64,000 nt of DNA from an uncultured Vibrio sp. (GCF_963675395.1 NZ_OY776222.1:1-64000); one strand, 5' to 3'. Positions 17,697 to 26,828 are shown, counted from the first letter of the stretch. Program-made: numbers and translations. The notes: generated by a model from the sequence alone, not told the origin.

Positions 17697-19535
17697 TTAA
17701 ACCCTCACATCACGACGGGCATCTCGGCCCCAAATTAAGTTGATCATTGCTCGAGAGGCAAATACGCCGGTAAACATACTGGTTAACAATCCCAAACCTA
17801 GCGTTAATGCAAAGCCTTGGATCGGACCGTTACCTATGGCATACAAAATCACAGCCGTAATCATGGTGGTAATATTGGCATCAAGGATGGTGGCAAATGC
17901 ACTGTCAAAGCCTAGATCAATAGCCTGTGCAAAGCTTCGACCTTCGCGCATTTTGTCTTTGATTCGTTCAAAGATAATCACGTTGGTATCCACGGCCATA
18001 CCGACCGTCAGCACTAAGCCTGCGATACCCGGTAGTGTAAGGACAGCACCCGGCAAGAGAGCGATAAGCCCCAGCAAACAAAGCATGTTGACACACAGAG
18101 CCACATTCGCGATCCAACCTAAACGACGGTACCAAAGCGCCATGAAGGTCAGCGTTAGACCCAAACCTAAAGCCAGTGCTGCAAAACCATTCTGAATATT
18201 TTCAGCACCAAGAGAAGCACCAATCGTGCGCTCTTCGACAATCGTTACTGGCGCCGTCAGAGAACCTGCGCGCAGTAATAGTGCCAGTTGCTGAGCTTCA
18301 TCCATGCTGCCTGCTCCGGTAATACGGAACTGGCTTCCTAGCTGAGATTGAATCGTCGCAACACTGATGACACGTTCGTTACGCTCAGTGACACCGCGTT
18401 CATTGGTCTGGTATTCACGGTAAACCGTCGCCATTGGCTTACCAATATGGGTGGCAGAAAAGTCACTCATTTTCTTACCACCAGCATGGTCAAGCGAGAT
18501 ATTTACCTCTGACATGCCCATCTTGTCCACACCAGCACGAGCGTTCACAATGTGCTCACCTGTGAGTACCGGACGCTTGGTCAGTGTTACACTGCGACCA
18601 TCATTGTCCGTGAGAACTAAATCTTGACTGCTTTGCGCTTTACTTGCGTCTTTCACTTCATAGAAAGCCAGGCTGGCGGTTGCACCAATCACATTTTTCG
18701 CTTGTGCTGGATCTTGCACACCAGGCAGTTCGATACGAATGCTCTCTTTACCCTGACGCTGAACAAGTGCTTCCGTAATACCCAGCTCTTCAATTCGTCC
18801 ACGCATAATCTTCAGGTTCTGCTGTAATGTGGTTGACTGAAACTCCTGAATATTTTGTTCACTAGGCGCAAGAACAAAGCCTTTCGCTGAGCTGTTGGCT
18901 ACCCAACCAGGGTAGTTTTGCTGCAAAAACTGGTTTACCTCAGCAAGTGCACTATCACTATCGCTGTTAACGGCAATACGGTTACCACTTTCAGCATGAA
19001 CTTGAACACCACGTATGCGTTGATCACGCAGGTCAGCTTTGATCTCATCGATCAATGCGTCTCGCTGCTCTTCGAATGCTTTATCCACATCAACATTCAA
19101 TAGAAACTGCACACCGCCACGAAGATCAAGCCCCAGTTTAATTGGATTAAAGCCCATCTCACTTAACCATTCTGGCGCGACAGAGACATAGGAAAAAGTG
19201 ATACTGTCATCTTCATCCAGCTGTTTATTGAGCAGAGCACGCGCTTTACTTTGTGCGTCTTCGCTGTCAAAAACGATGGTAGTTTTGCCATCTTTTTCGA
19301 TGATTCTGTCTGTAGGTATGCGGTTGCTTTTGAACAATTGATCGAGCTGTACCAGTGACATTTCACTCGGGTTTTGCTCAGTAAAGGTCACTTGGATCGA
19401 TGGCTGCTCGCCAAACCAGGTCGGAATGGCACTCAACGTCAGAATGATAATTGTCGCGATAAGCACGACATATTTCCAAGCAGAATAGTGGTTTAGCAAT
19501 TTTCTACTTTTTGTTGGTCTTGGTGTTTTCTTCAT
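17697..19535 (-). CDS. secD2: protein-export membrane protein SecD (second SecDF set)
   Basis: This RND-superfamily partner of SecF has TM1 near residues 22-40 and the periplasmic P1 domain with GLDLRGGVQFLLNVD. The membrane block (about 440-600) has TVGMAVDTNVIIFERIKDKMREG, the signature that holds the ion-relay Asp. The start at 19535 has the RBS GAAGGGA. In known Vibrio this RBS is masked by mRNA structure until VemP stalls the ribosome. An alternative small hairpin CTTCAC/GTGAAG sits right on this RBS. The length of 612 aa is close to E. coli SecD. Confidence 0.94.
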   Translation of the reverse strand: MKKTPRPTKSRKLLNHYSAWKYVVLIATIIILTLSAIPTWFGEQPSIQVTFTEQNPSEMSLVQLDQLFKSNRIPTDRIIEKDGKTTIVFDSEDAQSKARALLNKQLDEDDSITFSYVSVAPEWLSEMGFNPIKLGLDLRGGVQFLLNVDVDKAFEEQRDALIDEIKADLRDQRIRGVQVHAESGNRIAVNSDSDSALAEVNQFLQQNYPGWVANSSAKGFVLAPSEQNIQEFQSTTLQQNLKIMRGRIEELGITEALVQRQGKESIRIELPGVQDPAQAKNVIGATASLAFYEVKDASKAQSSQDLVLTDNDGRSVTLTKRPVLTGEHIVNARAGVDKMGMSEVNISLDHAGGKKMSDFSATHIGKPMATVYREYQTNERGVTERNERVISVATIQSQLGSQFRITGAGSMDEAQQLALLLRAGSLTAPVTIVEERTIGASLGAENIQNGFAALALGLGLTLTFMALWYRRLGWIANVALCVNMLCLLGLIALLPGAVLTLPGIAGLVLTVGMAVDTNVIIFERIKDKMREGRSFAQAIDLGFDSAFATILDANITTMITAVILYAIGNGPIQGFALTLGLGLLTSMFTGVFASRAMINLIWGRDARRDVRV

Positions 19536-19705
19536 ATAAACATCATCCCTTCACCCTTCAGTGAAGATTTTAATTTTATCGTTTCAAGGCACGACAACTT
19601 ACGCCCAGGACAAATTCTGGGTTACAGAATGCTCAGAACATTAACCAGTTCTGATGAATGCCGTTGTCATGTTGAGATTGCACAGAATGTGCAGAGTAAT
19701 GCTGT
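19536..19705 (-). promoter_or_regulatory. vemP-secD2 intergenic leader (translation-control region)
   Basis: This is 170 nt between the vemP stop and secD2. On the minus strand it can form several short stems: TGCAC/GTGCA just after vemP, AGAAC/GTTCT, CCCAG/CTGGG, and CTTCAC/GTGAAG over the secD2 Shine-Dalgarno. In the described V. alginolyticus system, a ribosome stalled at the vemP end opens an RNA stem that otherwise hides the secD2 RBS. Which stem pairs with the RBS here needs RNA folding. Confidence 0.65.
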
Positions 19706-20185
19706 TTAGGCAGAAAACTGACTATTAAGCGCAACGTACATCGCATTGGTTTCTTTCCAACCAGAAAGACGATAGTCGCTTGTGAAATGATGAAAAATGG
19801 ACTGGTTTTGACGCCAGTTGATAGTGATTAGACTGTAACTATAGCCAACATCCGCATAGAAAGGCGCGTTGAGGTCGCCAATAAAGTCGACATCTTCTTC
19901 GTTAAGCCCTTCTCGGACATGAGAGAGCCAGCGTTGCGAGTTAAATATCGCCGACGAATCTGAATTTACATGGCCTTCTGATACCGGCGCTCGCGTGGAC
20001 TCTTCTGACGCCTCAGAAAAATCATCATCTGAAATTGGGGATGCGCTGGTCGCTACAAAGGGTTGTAGTTTACTGAAATGTGGTAATTGAGTTTTCTGAT
20101 CTTCGTGGGCAGCCGAAACATGCACTGGCAGTAATACCGTTGCAAGCAGCAGAAAAAATAATTTTCTTAAATAAATCAGAGGCAT
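19706..20185 (-). CDS. vemP: VemP, Sec-monitoring translation arrest peptide
   Basis: This is a 159-aa secretory protein whose own translation stalls near its end, so that slow export raises SecDF2 synthesis. The signal peptide covers about residues 1-25 (KLFFLLLATVLLP...VSAA). The arrest region matches the known VemP: HHF at 132-134, SGWKETNAMY with Trp143, and Gln156 before the final FSA. The total length is exactly that reported for V. alginolyticus VemP, where Gln156 is the stall site. Between signal and arrest region is an acidic, Ser-rich spacer. It sits directly upstream of secD2F2 as expected. Confidence 0.93.
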   Translation of the reverse strand: MPLIYLRKLFFLLLATVLLPVHVSAAHEDQKTQLPHFSKLQPFVATSASPISDDDFSEASEESTRAPVSEGHVNSDSSAIFNSQRWLSHVREGLNEEDVDFIGDLNAPFYADVGYSYSLITINWRQNQSIFHHFTSDYRLSGWKETNAMYVALNSQFSA

Positions 20186-20318
20186 GAAAACTCACTAGAA
20201 GAAAAAAGGCCGAGTTTAGTTACCCAGCCCGATGATAGTATGCCTATTAGCTAAGTTGAACAACTAAAAAGATCTAAATCTCTGATTCCATCTTTGCCAT
20301 TACCTAAACAACTTGCGT

Positions 20319-20987
20319 CTAACGATAGAATATTTCGCCACTATCAACGTCTAGGTAGATTTTATTTTCTTGCTCCAAGCCACCGCAGTAGATGAAGTAC
20401 ACATTGCGCTCCTTATAAGTCACGGAACGAACCCATCCGCCGAGTTCCGTGAAGTCTTCCGGTTCACATGTGTTATCGTCCAATAACAGTTGAGTCTTGC
20501 TACGGAATATATCTAGATTTTGTTTTAAATCGTCTGACTTTTGTAAATACCCATCGAGTATCTCTAAGCGCTCTTGTTCTTTAATAATCGGCTCAGCATC
20601 AGAAAGCCCGTTAGCATCTAACCATTCCGCAGTTTCCTCTCCCCCTTGCTGATAAACGAGATAATCGGAAATGCGATACCAACCGTTAGATTTTTCCAAA
20701 ACGACGACTTTTTCCCCTTTATAAATCGTATCGACGACTAACGCGTTCTGGTCAGGCTTGTTGTATACATCAACCTGACGTTCAACCACGTAATATTCCA
20801 TCGTTTCAGGCGGCACCGCTTCCAAATCCATAATCGGTCTTGGCACTTCTTGCTGTACTTGGGGTTTAGGCGAAGGCACTTCTGTTGCTTGTTCTGGCGG
20901 ATCCTTTTGCATATAGAAGAAATAGTAACCAGCGCCAGCGCCTCCAAGCAGCAACAAAACAACAATCGCGATAAGCGCTTTCTTCAT
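20319..20987 (-). CDS. membrane-anchored SH3-domain protein
   Basis: This 222-aa protein has an N-terminal membrane anchor (about 4-26), then a Pro-rich linker (VPSPKPQVQQEVPRP). A bacterial SH3-like domain (about 66-125: YYVVERQVDVYNKP...GEKVVVLEKSNGWYRISDYL) is followed by a unique C-terminal domain with two Cys (CEPEDF, YCGG). It probably faces the periplasm. The function is unknown; SH3b domains often bind peptidoglycan or metal-peptide ligands. An RBS AAAGGAGAG precedes ATG. Confidence 0.75.
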   Translation of the reverse strand: MKKALIAIVVLLLLGGAGAGYYFFYMQKDPPEQATEVPSPKPQVQQEVPRPIMDLEAVPPETMEYYVVERQVDVYNKPDQNALVVDTIYKGEKVVVLEKSNGWYRISDYLVYQQGGEETAEWLDANGLSDAEPIIKEQERLEILDGYLQKSDDLKQNLDIFRSKTQLLLDDNTCEPEDFTELGGWVRSVTYKERNVYFIYCGGLEQENKIYLDVDSGEIFYR

Positions 20988-21107
20988 ATGCTCTCCTTTC
21001 TATGTTTGAGCAAATTCCCAGATAGATTCTTGATGATACTTCACCAGCAATAGACGATATGTCACTGCTCCACCAACAGTTGGGGAAAATGAGATCAAAG
21101 TTGAAAA

Positions 21108-21245
21108 ATGGCGGTCGAAATTTCCAACCAGAGCATCGCAGAGTGGTATCACCGTAATGCGATTCAACTTGCTGAAGACTATACTAAATTATCCTCGCTT
21201 TATCTTGGTTTAGCCGCAGTCTACGATAGACAACCACTTAGTTAA
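21108..21245 (+). CDS. possible 45-aa helical small protein
   Basis: ATG 21108 opens 45 codons to TAA 21243-21245 in an otherwise gene-free 460-bp stretch. The translation (starts MAVEISNQSIAEWYHRNAIQ) has well-balanced composition and a predicted amphipathic helix. There is no clear Shine-Dalgarno. I do not recognise it, and it may be the remnant of a longer gene. The rest of 20988-21445 shows nothing else that I can support. Confidence 0.35.
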   Translation: MAVEISNQSIAEWYHRNAIQLAEDYTKLSSLYLGLAAVYDRQPLS

Positions 21246-21445
21246 CACCTGCGCAACACCAAATAAACATAAACTCAGACACATCACTTGTCGGGCTCAC
21301 TCCCTTGCATCATTTGCATTCAATTCGGACCAATTAAAGAGATATAGGTCACAATAATTCTTTACTTGTGGCTAATAATTGGTTACTTTATCCGTTAATA
21401 AAGTTTAACAAATAGTCACAACTGGCTGGGGATGATGCTATAAAA

Positions 21446-21679
21446 ATGGTTATCAATCGATTAAGTAACAGGCAAGACCCTAATACTACTAAAGCCAAGT
21501 TTTTGTCAGTAGTTAGGCACGTAAAACAATTCGGTTCAATCAGTGATCTGGACCTTTGTAAAATCTTTGGAGAAACAATTTGGAGCGATGGAAGGGAATA
21601 CCATTCAGCTGCTTTCTCATTTAAAGTGGATCGACGGACCGGCAATTGTGAAATATCACAATACAAAAATCGCCAATAG
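21446..21679 (+). CDS. small hypothetical protein, 77 aa
   Basis: The basic N-terminal half contains a possible winged-helix-like stretch (AKFLSVVRHVKQFGSISDLDLCKIFG), and the C-terminal half looks like two strands (YHSAAFSFKVDRRTGNCEISQYKNRQ). The ORF ends 13 bp before a good terminator, which supports a real gene. No family is recognised. The RBS is weak. Confidence 0.5.
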   Translation: MVINRLSNRQDPNTTKAKFLSVVRHVKQFGSISDLDLCKIFGETIWSDGREYHSAAFSFKVDRRTGNCEISQYKNRQ

Positions 21680-21692
21680 AGCGTAAAGAATC

Positions 21693-21727
21693 TTAAAGCG
21701 GAGTCAGTAACCGGACTTCGCTTTTTT
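21693..21727. terminator. Rho-independent terminator
   Basis: AAAGCGGAGTC/GGACTTCGCTTT hairpin followed by TTTTTT. It serves the 77-aa gene (+) and possibly the convergent Lrp-type gene (-). Confidence 0.8.
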
Positions 21728-21729
21728 GA

Positions 21730-22185
21730 TCAAGCATAAACCGGCAGACTTCCATTGCCTTTTACCTCTCTTATAGCTAGATGGGTATGAATGTCTTTCA
21801 CATTCTCCAGCCTCTGTAGTTTTCTGGTGAAACTTTCATAGCCTTCAAGATCCTTACTGACGACTTCCAATAAGTAATCGTAAGCACCCGAAACGACGTG
21901 ACAAGAGATCACCTCGTCCATCTCTACGATGGAGTATTCAAACTCATCAATCGAAGAGGCTTGGTGATTATTCAAACTGACCTCGACGAACACCGTCATC
22001 GCGATGCCAACCTTGCTGCGGGATAATATCGCTCGGTAACCATTAATGGCACCTTCTTGCTCAAGACGCTTTATTCGCCTTGCACATGGTGAAGGTGACA
22101 GCCCGACTCGATCCGCGAGATCAGCAGTCGTCAGTGTGGCGTCTTTTTGAATCAGGTTGAGCAGTTGCCTGTCTATTTTATCCAT
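21730..22185 (-). CDS. Lrp/AsnC-family transcriptional regulator
   Basis: This 151-aa regulator has an N-terminal helix-turn-helix (LTTADLADRVGLSPSPCARRIKRLEQEG, about 17-44) and a C-terminal RAM ligand-binding domain (SCHVVSGAYDYLLEVVSKDLEGYE). Such proteins sense amino acids. It is divergent from an EamA transporter 149 bp away, which is its likely target. Confidence 0.88.
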   Translation of the reverse strand: MDKIDRQLLNLIQKDATLTTADLADRVGLSPSPCARRIKRLEQEGAINGYRAILSRSKVGIAMTVFVEVSLNNHQASSIDEFEYSIVEMDEVISCHVVSGAYDYLLEVVSKDLEGYESFTRKLQRLENVKDIHTHLAIREVKGNGSLPVYA

Positions 22186-22333
22186 TTATCTTCACTTGCC
22201 ATATTTCATCAATAATTAAACTTTATACGCTTTTTTTCACCAACATTGAAATTAATCACGTCACAAATTGCCACCATTGAGCGTCATTTTTATTCGACAA
22301 TGAACACATCGATAGCAAGTTGGTACGTTAAGC

Positions 22334-23260
22334 ATGATTCTGGGATACGCAGCAATATTAGTGACCTTACTTCTCTGGTCCGGATTCTTCATTTCTCTCA
22401 AAGCAGGTGCGATTTCAGAACTTCAACCAGCCGATATCGCTTTGGTTAGATTTTTGATTCCAAGCGTGGTCTTGTTACCTTTTGTCCTAAAGTACAAAAA
22501 ATCAATAAGCGCTATTCCCAATAAATATTTAACCGGCGTTGTAATGGGTAGCGGGCTGCCTTACTTACTGATCGTTGGTAGCGCCATGCACCTCGCACCA
22601 GTCTCTCATGCCAGCGCACTGATCCCAGGTACATTACCGCTATTTGTCTCTGCCATCGCCGTGATTTTTTATCAACAAGCATTGAGCAAGCACCGTCTAT
22701 TTGGCCTTGCGACGGTTTTAGTGGGTATTTTTGTGTTCTTGTTTTCCAACGCAGGTGCTGATTACAACTGGTCACAACTACAAGGACATCTGTTATTTCT
22801 TACTGGCAGTGTAATGTGGGCAGTCTTTACCATTAGTGCACGCGTCGCCAACCTGAATGCTCATGTGTGTGCAGGTTTTGTCGCGATTGCTTCACTGGCA
22901 CTGCTCACGATCGCAGTAGGTTTCGGCTGGGCAGAAAGCTATTTAGCTATTACGCCAATGAAGTACTGGCCTTGGAAAGAGCTATTCGGACATGCCTTAT
23001 TGCAAGGGGTCGGAGCAGGCTTGATCGCTTCCTATACTTTTATATACGCCATCCGAATCATTGGTGCAGAAGCCAGCGCCGCCTTTGGCTCTTTAACTCC
23101 AGTAATTGCGACGTTGCTGGCGATCCCAATCTTTGGTGAGCAACCCGATACACTGACATGGCTTGCCCTAATGCTAGTAACATGTGGCAGTATTATCGCC
23201 AGCCAGATATTTATGAAAAGTGACCTGAGCCAAGCTTATCGCCCGCCAGCCCATCGCTAA
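22334..23260 (+). CDS. EamA/DMT-family transporter
   Basis: This 308-aa inner-membrane carrier has about ten hydrophobic spans in two repeated EamA halves (LLWSGFFISLKAG in the first; FGSLTPVIATLLAIPIFGEQ near the end of the second). It is probably an exporter of amino acids or similar metabolites. Divergence from the Lrp-type gene suggests amino-acid control. No clear RBS precedes ATG 22334. Confidence 0.85.
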   Translation: MILGYAAILVTLLLWSGFFISLKAGAISELQPADIALVRFLIPSVVLLPFVLKYKKSISAIPNKYLTGVVMGSGLPYLLIVGSAMHLAPVSHASALIPGTLPLFVSAIAVIFYQQALSKHRLFGLATVLVGIFVFLFSNAGADYNWSQLQGHLLFLTGSVMWAVFTISARVANLNAHVCAGFVAIASLALLTIAVGFGWAESYLAITPMKYWPWKELFGHALLQGVGAGLIASYTFIYAIRIIGAEASAAFGSLTPVIATLLAIPIFGEQPDTLTWLALMLVTCGSIIASQIFMKSDLSQAYRPPAHR

Positions 23261-23487
23261 GGGGCCATAGATACACACTATTTTTATATCTACTGGGTTT
23301 GATGAATGCAGGTGGAACTATGCAACAAGTGCTCATTCTATCGTCAAATTTTTGTCGTGACGGGAATAGATCGGTGGTCGAACAGGAAAAAAACTCTAAT
23401 AAGCAGTTATTTACATAAAGTATGTTGCCTGACCAAATGATGTTCTGATAGCCTCCCTAATAATAAGGGAATAAAACACTTGACGAT

Positions 23488-24171
23488 ATGCCAGCAACAC
23501 ACACGAAAGATGAATTGAGTCATTTCTTGAAACCAGGAACTAAGTTATCCATTGAGATGGAGCTGGGGCCGCAGAAGAGCGGCTCATACTCGACCACTTA
23601 CTTAGGCTTTAAGGAAAACGCCTACCTGATCATTGATATTCCAACAAAGCTTCTAGAAGATCATGCGATCAGAAGGCTCAATAATGCAGACGTCGTTATT
23701 CGTGGCGTGTCAGATACAGAACTAGGCCATGTGGTTGCGTTCAAGTCCAGCGTGTTAATGCACATTGTCCACCCTTCCCCTCTGTTGTTTGTCCGGTTAC
23801 CCAAGACGTTTGCCACAAAACCAGTTCGCGAATTTGAACGCTACAAGCTGAAAATGAGCTGTACTATTGACCACGAGGGTAATCTTTACACCGGAAGTTT
23901 GATCGACTTTTCATTAGCCGGAATCGGCATTTCGACCTTAATTGAGCCAGAGTTCCAAGTGGGTGATAACGTCGCGATTGCTTCCGCACTCAGTGTTTAT
24001 GTTGGTAAAGATAATCATTGCTTAATTGCGAATATCAAGAAGTTAACAAAAGGCTGGGTGATTGGGATTAAATTTGAGAAGCCAATCGCGATGACTGACC
24101 AACTGAAGATATCGTTGCTGGAGCAGTATTTTCTGTCCAGCAACCAGCGTTTAATGCTAAAAGCAAATTGA
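23488..24171 (+). CDS. PilZ-domain c-di-GMP-binding protein (YcgR-like layout)
   Basis: The 227-aa cytosolic protein has an N-terminal YcgR-type beta domain (about 1-105) and a C-terminal PilZ domain. The two c-di-GMP motifs are intact: RxxxR as REFER at 114-118, and DxSxxG as DFSLAG at 140-145, so it should bind c-di-GMP. It is a likely motility or surface-life effector. It is monocistronic, and convergent with the DUF2955 gene 4 bp away. Confidence 0.88.
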   Translation: MPATHTKDELSHFLKPGTKLSIEMELGPQKSGSYSTTYLGFKENAYLIIDIPTKLLEDHAIRRLNNADVVIRGVSDTELGHVVAFKSSVLMHIVHPSPLLFVRLPKTFATKPVREFERYKLKMSCTIDHEGNLYTGSLIDFSLAGIGISTLIEPEFQVGDNVAIASALSVYVGKDNHCLIANIKKLTKGWVIGIKFEKPIAMTDQLKISLLEQYFLSSNQRLMLKAN

Positions 24172-24175
24172 ATGG

Positions 24176-25213
24176 CTATTGTTCGCCAAAGCGAGTTGCT
24201 TCGAAGCTGTTGAGGAATCGATGGACCAGATAGGTCACGAGCAGCGTTGCAACAATAGCAAACAAGATACTGCTCACCCGATAAAGCGCACTAAAGATCA
24301 AATCACCACCTGGGCTTAAGTATTGACCAAATAAAATGCCTAACGTGGTTAACCCACCAAAGCCTGCACCGGAGCCACTTGATTCTTTAACGTGCATATA
24401 GCTAAAGATCATTGCGCCAATCCACAGCAGAGGAACGACGAATAGCAAAGTATCTGACCAATCGTACAGCAGCAATTGACTGGAAATGCCGAAGGTCACT
24501 CCAAGCAACGTACCCATCGCCCTTTTACGTGCATAACCGAGGGCACCATTCCAATGCATTGGAAATAACAACAGTATCGTTGTCGCCTGAGCCGATAAAG
24601 AGTCGTTTAAGTCAAAAATCTGGAAAACCAGAAACGACATCGTTGCAATGCTCGCCCCCATCAATGCTTCATGACGCATGCGATGGCTTTTCTTCGGCTC
24701 AGAAGGTCTGACCGGAGGCTGGCGTGGCTCTGCATCCGGGATCAGAAATGTCACTAAGTACGCAACAACCACAGAGAGAACATTCGCTTCCAAATTACTG
24801 AAAATCAGATCATTGAGATCCGTACTCACATAACTGGAGAAGTGCAGCATGATACTCAGGTTCAGTACACTACTTGCGCCAAACAGGAACAAACTTCCTT
24901 TCGACATACAGGCAAATTTGTACAGAAATAAACCAAAAGCAATCATCGTCATCATGAACGGATGACCGCCAAACAGCCCTGCAAGAATACCGACCTCAAG
25001 GCCACAGACTACCGCTGCAAAGATCATTTGACGAGCCGCGTGCAAGCTCATCACTGGCACCATACCAAGCAGCAGCATAGGCGTCACAGTGTAAAATACC
25101 CCGTAGTTCCAGCCAAACAGTTTGCAGATGGTAAAACCTATCGTCGCGCCAGTGGCGATTCTAAGACACTGTCGGAGATCATTCTCTGACATGGGGTGGT
25201 CCCATAACTTCAT
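24176..25213 (-). CDS. DUF2955/FUSC-type inner-membrane protein
   Basis: This 345-aa protein has two blocks of hydrophobic spans (about 18-160 and 185-330) separated by a short basic cytosolic linker (PRQPPVRPSEPKKSHRMRHE). This is the arrangement of AaeB-like aromatic-acid efflux components. Coupled to an HlyD-type periplasmic adaptor 12 bp upstream, it probably forms an export unit. The RBS AGGAGG is only 1 nt from the ATG at 25213, so initiation at ATG 25192 (MSENDLRQ) deserves consideration. Confidence 0.8.
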   Translation of the reverse strand: MKLWDHPMSENDLRQCLRIATGATIGFTICKLFGWNYGVFYTVTPMLLLGMVPVMSLHAARQMIFAAVVCGLEVGILAGLFGGHPFMMTMIAFGLFLYKFACMSKGSLFLFGASSVLNLSIMLHFSSYVSTDLNDLIFSNLEANVLSVVVAYLVTFLIPDAEPRQPPVRPSEPKKSHRMRHEALMGASIATMSFLVFQIFDLNDSLSAQATTILLLFPMHWNGALGYARKRAMGTLLGVTFGISSQLLLYDWSDTLLFVVPLLWIGAMIFSYMHVKESSGSGAGFGGLTTLGILFGQYLSPGGDLIFSALYRVSSILFAIVATLLVTYLVHRFLNSFEATRFGEQ

Positions 25214-25225
25214 ACCACCTCCTGA

Positions 25226-26284
25226 TTAATAAATGTAATGCAAGGCACTCAAGAAATGAATCTGTAGGTTACTAAACCACCCAGAGATCGTATTCTCAGG
25301 TAACAGTTGAACGGTTGCACGTGCTCCGGCAGGGAACGAGTGCTGTTCTTGATCGTCGATCACTAAATGCAAACGCATGCGCTGTGCATCCCTAACCCAA
25401 CGATCCGTTTCCGTCGGTGTTGCAAGTCGACCATCAGCATCGAATTGACCAGAACTGACACCAACGTCAATACTTGTGATTCGAGCTTCAAATACTTCGC
25501 CCGGCAAGCTATCAAATGCCACGAGTGCGCGGCTGTCACGATTAAAGTGACGTAGGCTCTTCTCACGAAAATCAGCAATGATGTCAACGTCATCTGAGAC
25601 CAATGCAACCAGAGGACTCGCAGCGGAGGCGTAAGCACCTGCTTCTAGTTGAAGGTTTGCGACCACGCCATCATGCTCAGCAATAACTCTGGTGTAGGAC
25701 AGATTCAGCTCTGCTTGCTTGAGTTGGTTCTGCGCAACACGAACGCTGACATTATCTTCACCTATTTCACCACGGCTCACTTCGAGCTCCTTAAGGCGAG
25801 CACGAGCTGCCAAAAGGTTTGCTTTTTCAGCGGTAGCACGACTCTGGGCATCATCAAGTTGCTGCTGAGAGGTGCCGTTACGATGAAACAGCTTATTCAA
25901 ACGCGCCGCTTCTCGCACTTTTTGCTCGGCAACAATCTTGCTTGCTTCCACATCCGCTTTAGCCGCTGCAATTGACGCATCCAATTGGTCATTGTTTTGA
26001 ATGACCTGATCTAAATTGAGCTGAGCACGCTCAACCGCCAACTGGTAAGGCTGTGGATCGATCTGAAACAACACGTCACCCTTATGGATTTCTTGGTTGT
26101 TTGTCACATAGATTTCTGTGATTTGCCCACTCACACGTGGCGCCACTTTGGTTACCACACGAGTTGCCATTGCTTGAGGAGTAAGGGGCATTGCCAGGTC
26201 AGCAATTAGAAAATAAGCAAAGACAAGGATAAACGCTACGCATGAATATTTAATCCAGCGCGCGAATTTTTGGTCTGGAGTCAT
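25226..26284 (-). CDS. HlyD/EmrA-family periplasmic adaptor
   Basis: This 352-aa membrane fusion protein has a signal-anchor at about 13-33. The biotinyl-lipoyl half-domains are at about 45-75 (VAPRVSGQITEIYVTNNQEI) and 200-220 (VIAEHDGVVANLQLEAGAYA). A long alpha-hairpin lies between, with a beta-barrel after. It works with the following DUF2955 protein to carry a substrate across the envelope. It is controlled by the MarR-type gene 34 bp upstream. Confidence 0.9.
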   Translation of the reverse strand: MTPDQKFARWIKYSCVAFILVFAYFLIADLAMPLTPQAMATRVVTKVAPRVSGQITEIYVTNNQEIHKGDVLFQIDPQPYQLAVERAQLNLDQVIQNNDQLDASIAAAKADVEASKIVAEQKVREAARLNKLFHRNGTSQQQLDDAQSRATAEKANLLAARARLKELEVSRGEIGEDNVSVRVAQNQLKQAELNLSYTRVIAEHDGVVANLQLEAGAYASAASPLVALVSDDVDIIADFREKSLRHFNRDSRALVAFDSLPGEVFEARITSIDVGVSSGQFDADGRLATPTETDRWVRDAQRMRLHLVIDDQEQHSFPAGARATVQLLPENTISGWFSNLQIHFLSALHYIY

Positions 26285-26317
26285 AGGATTTAACTTCTCT
26301 TTATTAGGTTTTCTGAC

Positions 26318-26782
26318 TTATTCGCTAAGTGTATCAAGTGCATTACGAGCAATTTGTTCCAGGATTAACCCCATGGTTTTCAGCTCGTCATCATTGATGT
26401 CAGAGAGTAATTTTCTGCGAACCTCAAAGATTCTGCTCTCTAGTTGAGTAATAAGAGCTTTACCTTCATCAGTCAGACTAACAATACGAGCCCGCTTGTC
26501 GTATTCACAACAACGTCGCACTATCAGAGACTGCTCTTCGAGTAATTTTAAGGTCCGCATCAATGACGCCAATTCTATCTCTAATGCTTCCGCGAGATGC
26601 TTCTGACTGACGTTGTCCCCCATACGATGCAATTTCCATAAGGCAGTCCAGCGGGGATACGTCAGATTCAGTGGCTCAAGCTCTCTGTCTGCGACCATTT
26701 TCCATAAACGAGAGACACGAGAAAGTTTTTCCGCAACGGAAAGCTCTCTCAAAATATCGACATCTTGAATCATTTGAAACAC
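26318..26782 (-). CDS. MarR/SlyA-family transcriptional regulator
   Basis: The 154-aa winged-helix protein contains PRWTALWKLHRMGDNVSQKHLAEALEIELASLMRTLKLLEEQSLI, the SlyA/MarR DNA-binding core (quoted only as an overall region, residues about 44-88). The start is either GTG 26782 or ATG 26773. It leads an operon with the HlyD adaptor and DUF2955 genes. A pair of palindromes just upstream looks like its own operator, so I infer autoregulation relieved by a toxic ligand. Confidence 0.9.
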   Translation of the reverse strand: MFQMIQDVDILRELSVAEKLSRVSRLWKMVADRELEPLNLTYPRWTALWKLHRMGDNVSQKHLAEALEIELASLMRTLKLLEEQSLIVRRCCEYDKRARIVSLTDEGKALITQLESRIFEVRRKLLSDINDDELKTMGLILEQIARNALDTLSE

Positions 26783-26788
26783 TCAATT

Positions 26789-26828
26789 ACTTAGCATGCT
26801 AAGTAATATAAAATAGTTAGCATGCTAA
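26789..26828. promoter_or_regulatory. paired palindromic operators of the MarR-type regulator
   Basis: ACTTAGCATGCTAAGT (26789-26804) is a perfect 16-bp palindrome. Its core TTAGCATGCTAA is repeated at 26817-26828, with centres 26 bp apart. The spacing and symmetry fit two dimers of a MarR-family repressor. They lie 7 bp upstream of the regulator's GTG. Confidence 0.75.

Noticed and set aside
23261..23487. Possible small frame starting near 23302
   Set aside because: The frame has no RBS and an unbalanced composition. The gap is best seen as the promoter and leader of the PilZ gene.
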